The notes beneath the pieces are model-generated. The model was not told where the DNA came from. It ran no database searches and was given only the letters and a program-made list of their open reading frames with translations. 9,249 nucleotides of DNA, taken from an uncultured Clostridia bacterium (lineage in GTDB: Bacteria > Bacillota > Clostridia > UBA1381). The DNA lies in NCBI GenBank assembly GCA_910585795.1, contig CAJUFV010000006.1:1-9249 (forward strand). The letters are read 5' to 3'. How positions within the stretch are numbered: the stretch's first letter is position 1; the number at the start of each line of letters is the position of its first letter. The position numbers and the translations under genes were made by a program. Of this stretch, positions 6,102-9,249 are shown piece by piece.

Positions 6102-6551
6102 TTAAAATAATCCGATTATCCAATAAATAAGTCCCGCAATCCATGACGCGAAAATGCCGTAAAGAATAACAGGTCCCGCGATAGTAAATATCTTTGCGCC
6201 TACACCAAGTATCATGCCTTCTGTTTTTGCTTCGAGCGCAGGTGACACAACTGAATTTGCGAAGCCGGTAATAGGAACAATAGTTCCGGCTCCTGCGAAT
6301 TTTGCTATTTTTGGATAAATATCCAGACCCGTAAGCAGTGCGCCTAAAAATATAAGGATAATTGATGTAAAGGTACCTGCGGATTCATCGTCAAGTCCCC
6401 ATTTTCTTAGGAGTGTTAGTATACACTGACCTATAACGCAGATGATGCCGCCTGAAATAAAGGCTTTAATACAATTTGTAAATAGCTTGGAATTAGGTGT
6501 TTTTTTCTTGATATATTCGTTATATTCATTATTGGTCATTTCATGTTTCAA
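6102..6551 (-). CDS. spoVAC: stage V sporulation protein AC
   Basis: Membrane protein of the SpoVA DPA channel; the Bacillus protein behaves as a mechanosensitive channel (known of the family). 149 residues: a polar N-terminus (EYIKKKTPNSKLFTN), membrane segments at about 28-48, 60-77 and 118-147, and the family signature FAGAGTIVPITGFANSVVSP (85-104). Start is TTG at 6551-6549: AGGAGAG (6564-6558) is 6 bases before it, while the in-frame ATG at 6539 is 18 bases from that site, too far. First gene of the AC-AD-AE operon. No spoVAA, AB or AF in the window. Confidence 0.94.
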   Translation of the reverse strand: MKHEMTNNEYNEYIKKKTPNSKLFTNCIKAFISGGIICVIGQCILTLLRKWGLDDESAGTFTSIILIFLGALLTGLDIYPKIAKFAGAGTIVPITGFANSVVSPALEAKTEGMILGVGAKIFTIAGPVILYGIFASWIAGLIYWIIGLF

Positions 6552-6557
6552 GTTAAT

Positions 6558-6564
6558 CTCTCCT
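6558..6564 (-). promoter_or_regulatory. ribosome binding site deciding the TTG start of spoVAC
   Basis: AGGAGAG on the - strand, 6 bases before TTG (6551). The next in-frame ATG is 12 bases further on. Confidence 0.7.
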
Positions 6565-6813
6565 ATCTGTAAGTATTTTTTTCTATTGTTTTCAAATTAG
6601 GTTTAAAATATGCTGAAATTTGAATAAAAGTCTGTACTCAATTACAAATAATTTTTATATTTATTTTATTGTATTTTTACATTTTTTAATATTTTAAAAA
6701 TCAGTTCGGAAAAAAGAACGGCTTATATTATAAACCCGTATATTATTAATTTTACGTGCTGATTGAGGGAAAAAAACAACGGCATTTATAGAAATAAATC
6801 TCTGTTTTTTTGC
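6565..6813. other. AT-rich divergent intergenic region between spoVAC and the GH112 gene
   Basis: Very AT-rich, no convincing coding sequence on either strand. It must hold the spoVA promoter; the best sigma-G-like -35 is GCATA on the - strand (6615-6611), but no matching -10 lies at the right distance. Small pairings exist (GTTC 6704-6707 with GAAC 6716-6719; AATCAG 6699-6704 with CTGATT 6759-6764), which lie upstream of the rightward promoter and so are not in the GH112 leader. Confidence 0.5.
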
Positions 6814-6842
6814 TTTACAACGATGTTTTGGTATGATATACT
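6814..6842 (+). promoter_or_regulatory. strong vegetative (sigma-A) promoter of the GH112 gene
   Basis: TTTACA (6814-6819), 17 bases, TATACT (6837-6842): 5 of 6 and 5 of 6 matches to consensus, plus an extended TG at 6834-6835. Start of transcription near 6849, leader about 26 bases with AAGGAGAG at 6861-6868. Confidence 0.75.
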
Positions 6843-6874
6843 TTTAATATAAAAATGGTAAAGGAGAGAAAAAA

Positions 6875-9016
6875 ATGGGGACAACTAAAGGCGGATTCAC
6901 GCTTCCCGGAGAGAGCGGCTATGAGGAGCTTACGCTTCAAATGGCAGAAAAATGGGGAGCGGATGTAATCAGAGATTCTGACGGTACAGAGCTTTCACCG
7001 GAAATTATAAACGCGGGGTATGGTATTTATTCAACTATCTGTATTATTCGTGACCATAATGAGTGGGCTAAGCAAAATACGGATAAGCTTCAGCAGACAT
7101 TTTTAATGACAAGTCCGGTTGTCGCGACAGAAAGCAAATTGACAATTGATTTAATGGCTGATTTTTTTAAAGAGCAGTTTAAAATAAACGATTCAAAGGA
7201 ATCAATGGAGTACTGGCAGGTATTTGACCGTACAACAAATGAAGAAGTCAGTGACTGGTCATATAACAATGGTTCTGTTACAATAAACAGTGTCATTCCA
7301 TGGCACAAATATACAGTAAATTTTCTTGCGTATAGAATATGGGAGGAAATTTCTATGTATAATCATACGACGAATAACTGGGATAAAGAGCATTTAATGC
7401 AGATTGACCCGCGTTATCCTGAAACAAAACAATATATGATTGACTGGCTTAAAAACTGGTGTGAGACACATCCGGCAACAACAGTTGTGCGTTTTACTTC
7501 AATGTTCTATAATTTTGTATGGATTTGGGGTTCAAACGAGCGTAACCGTCATTTGTTCTCTGACTGGGCGTCATATGATTTTACAGTATCTCCGCTTGCT
7601 CTTAAAGAATTTGAAAAAGAGTATGGATACGCTCTTACTTCAGAGGATTTTATTAATAAGGGAAATCTTCATGCAGGACACAGACCGATTGGCAGAAGAA
7701 ATCTTGATTGGGGAAAATTTATTAATGATTTTGTTGTTGATTTTGGTAAAAAGCTGGTTGATATAGTACATAGCTATGGTAAAAAAGCGTATGTATTTTA
7801 TGACGATAGCTGGGTAGGAATTGAACCGTGGTTCCCGACTTTTAAAAATTTTGGTTTTGACGGGCTTATTAAATGTGTATTTAACGGTTTTGAATGCAGA
7901 CTATGCGCTGGTGTTGACGCTGTTGAAACTCATGAAATACGTTTGCATCCATATTTGTTTCCGGTAGGTCTGGGCGGCGCTCCGACATTTATGGAGGGCG
8001 GCAATCCTACGCTTGAGGCAAAGGGCTACTGGAAAAATGTGCGACGCGCGCTTCTGCGTGAAAAAATAGACAGAATAGGTCTTGGAGGGTATTTATCATT
8101 GACAATTCCTTTTCCTGATTTCCAGGATTATATAGAAAAAATTTCGGATGAATTCAGGCTTATAAAGGAATTTCATAATGCGGGAAAACCGTATGTGCTG
8201 AAACCGAGAATCGCAGTTCTGCATTTCTGGGGTAAGATGCGTTCTTGGACGTGTTCAGGGCATTATCATGAGCACCCCGAAGTTGACCTTATAAATATCA
8301 ATGAATCGCTTTCAGGTATGCCGTTTGATGTTGAATTTATTTGCTTTGACGAGCTGAAAGAACGCGGTCTGAAGGATTTTGATGTTATTATAAACGCCGG
8401 TACGGCAGGCAGTGCATGGTCAGGAGGCGAAAGCTGGAACGATGAGGCTGTTGTTACAGCGCTTACGGAATGGGTATATAACGGCGGTGTGTTTATCGGC
8501 GTAAATGAACCTTCAGCTATAGACGGTAATGATACATTCTTTAAGATGGCGCATGTTCTTGGTGTTGACGAGGACAGAGGTGAAAAGATTTGTCACGGCA
8601 GATATACCTTTGAAGAGACTGGATGCGCATGTGTTAAAGACAGGGATACCTTTAAGGTAAATAAAGGTATTTATCTGACAGATGCCGAAACAAAGGTTGT
8701 TATGGCCAAGGAAGGCGCGCCTTGTATTACAATGCATCCATTTGGCAAGGGCAAGGGTGTTTATATGTCAAGCTTTAAAACTAATGACTGTAACACAAGA
8801 ACACTTATGGATATTATTCTTAATGCAACAGGAGAAGGTACAGACCAGAATTATATTACAGATAATCTATACTGTGAATGTGCGTATTATCCTGACGGCA
8901 GAAAGCTGGTTGTAATAAATAACAGCGATACTGAACAAACAACAACAGTTAAGACAGAGTTTGGCAGTAAGACAATTACATTAAACGCGTTTGATACTCA
9001 GATTGTTCAATTATAA
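6875..9016 (+). CDS. GH112 phosphorylase (1,3-beta-galactosyl-N-acetylhexosamine phosphorylase type)
   Basis: Cytoplasmic inverting phosphorylase: beta-galactoside plus phosphate gives alpha-galactose 1-phosphate and the free sugar (GlcNAc/GalNAc from lacto-N-biose or galacto-N-biose; some family members act on Gal-beta-1,4-rhamnose). 713 residues, the normal length, no signal peptide. Seen: GGFTLPGES (6-14); WGADVIRDSDGTEL (27-40); HNEW (61-64); WHKYTVNFLAYRIWEEISMYNHTTNNW (143-169, in parts); VVRFTSMF with R206; the general-acid region FYDDSWVGIEPW, D311 aligning with the catalytic Asp of the Bifidobacterium enzyme as I recall it; LREKIDRIGLGGYLSL (394-409). Then a Rossmann/amidotransferase-like domain (about 445-650; WGKMRSW, ESLSGMPFDVEFICFDEL, GGVFIGVNEPS) and a C-terminal beta domain (NLYCECAYY to end). 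AAGGAGAG lies 6 bases before the ATG. Which substrate is used I cannot tell from sequence. Single-gene unit in the window, with its own promoter and terminator; no transporter or sugar kinase adjoining. Confidence 0.92.
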   Translation: MGTTKGGFTLPGESGYEELTLQMAEKWGADVIRDSDGTELSPEIINAGYGIYSTICIIRDHNEWAKQNTDKLQQTFLMTSPVVATESKLTIDLMADFFKEQFKINDSKESMEYWQVFDRTTNEEVSDWSYNNGSVTINSVIPWHKYTVNFLAYRIWEEISMYNHTTNNWDKEHLMQIDPRYPETKQYMIDWLKNWCETHPATTVVRFTSMFYNFVWIWGSNERNRHLFSDWASYDFTVSPLALKEFEKEYGYALTSEDFINKGNLHAGHRPIGRRNLDWGKFINDFVVDFGKKLVDIVHSYGKKAYVFYDDSWVGIEPWFPTFKNFGFDGLIKCVFNGFECRLCAGVDAVETHEIRLHPYLFPVGLGGAPTFMEGGNPTLEAKGYWKNVRRALLREKIDRIGLGGYLSLTIPFPDFQDYIEKISDEFRLIKEFHNAGKPYVLKPRIAVLHFWGKMRSWTCSGHYHEHPEVDLININESLSGMPFDVEFICFDELKERGLKDFDVIINAGTAGSAWSGGESWNDEAVVTALTEWVYNGGVFIGVNEPSAIDGNDTFFKMAHVLGVDEDRGEKICHGRYTFEETGCACVKDRDTFKVNKGIYLTDAETKVVMAKEGAPCITMHPFGKGKGVYMSSFKTNDCNTRTLMDIILNATGEGTDQNYITDNLYCECAYYPDGRKLVVINNSDTEQTTTVKTEFGSKTITLNAFDTQIVQL

Positions 9017-9072
9017 ATATGGTAAGAATTTATATTTTTAAAGGGCTGATGATTTTAGATATATAGTATATC

Positions 9073-9108
9073 AAAAAGAGCCTGTTTGACAATTAGCAGG
9101 CTCTTTTT
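9073..9108 (+). terminator. rho-independent terminator of the GH112 gene
   Basis: A perfect 12-bp stem, AAAAAGAGCCTG (9073-9084) with CAGGCTCTTTTT (9097-9108), around a 12-base loop; its own T-run ends the stem. 56 bases after the stop. Because the A-run precedes it, it can also work leftward. Confidence 0.9.
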
Positions 9109-9133
9109 GTAAAATTCTTTGTTTTATTAAGTC

Positions 9134-9240
9134 TTATATATTGCTCAACACAGAATATATGGTAAAATAATAAGAGAAAGAGAGAGAGATTCTTATTATT
9201 GGGTAACAAGTCCATATATTCTGAGGTCAGCAATATATAA
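9134..9240. repeat. 107-bp nested palindrome (possible MITE or structured RNA)
   Basis: Three perfect inverted pairs nest in order: TTATATATTGCT (9134-9145) with 9229-9240; CAGAATATATGG (9151-9162) with 9212-9223; AATAATAAGA (9166-9175) with 9191-9200. The two outer pairs are separated by matched 5-base internal loops; the tip is a GA-rich run (9176-9190). A T-run (9241-9247) follows directly. No reading frame inside. It could be a miniature inverted-repeat element, a large terminator for something running rightward, or an RNA hairpin. The right flank is cut by the window end. Confidence 0.75.
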
Positions 9241-9249
9241 TTTTTTTAT

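Noticed and set aside
6590..6617. Sigma-G promoter for spoVAC
   Set aside because: GCATA fits the -35, but the only -10-like bases (CAATAGA) match poorly and spacing is about 20. A sigma-G promoter is expected for these genes, yet I cannot point to it.
6811..6830. Catabolite-repression (cre) site near the GH112 promoter
   Set aside because: TTTACAACGATGTTTTG shows partial symmetry around CG but misses several required positions.
7440..7766. 108-residue frame inside the GH112 gene
   Set aside because: Shadow of the GH112 coding sequence in another frame; the main frame has clear family motifs throughout.

Overview
The window looks like the chromosome of a low-GC, spore-forming Clostridia-class bacterium (Firmicutes). 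The strongest sign is a compact sporulation operon, spoVAC-spoVAD-spoVAE, in the short form usual for Clostridia. An adjacent GH112 galactosyl-N-acetylhexosamine-type phosphorylase is an enzyme typical of gut or plant-polysaccharide-degrading Clostridia. I cannot name the species.

Layout, left to right. (1) Bases 1-2155 (+ strand): the possible tail of an unidentified gene, then a large beta-class adenine DNA methyltransferase of the kind found in type III-like restriction or defence loci. Its reading frame is broken near base 1642. One missing base, or a -1 shift, separates 150-1712 from 1706-2155, and joined they would give about 668 residues. No restriction or helicase partner follows, so this looks like the edge of a degraded or cut-off defence island. 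(2) Bases 2156-2730: a gap without long reading frames. It holds two previously easy-to-miss small genes on the - strand: a 33-residue peptide made only of Met, Asn, Arg, Cys and Ser (12 Cys), and a 49-residue GTG-start protein. (3) Bases 2731-4630 (- strand): aroE, aroK and a GNAT acetyltransferase joined by two ATGA stop/start overlaps, with their own extended -10 promoter. (4) Bases 4705-6551 (- strand): spoVAE, spoVAD and spoVAC (transcribed AC-AD-AE), whose products move dipicolinic acid into the forespore. (5) Bases 6552-6874: an AT-rich divergent intergenic region with a near-consensus vegetative promoter facing right. (6) Bases 6875-9016 (+): the GH112 phosphorylase, closed by a perfect 12-bp terminator hairpin. 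(7) Bases 9134-9240: a nested, nearly complete palindrome followed by a T-run, perhaps a MITE or a structured RNA, at the right edge.

How the genes fit together: aroE and aroK do the fourth and fifth steps of the shikimate pathway. The spoVA genes act late in sporulation, and a sigma-K-like promoter in front of the Cys-rich peptide hints (inference only) that it too may be a spore-coat-type component. The GH112 gene is a stand-alone catabolic unit. The items most worth following up are the Cys/Arg/Asn microprotein and its neighbour, the broken methyltransferase with a slippery A6 run at the break, and the terminal palindrome.
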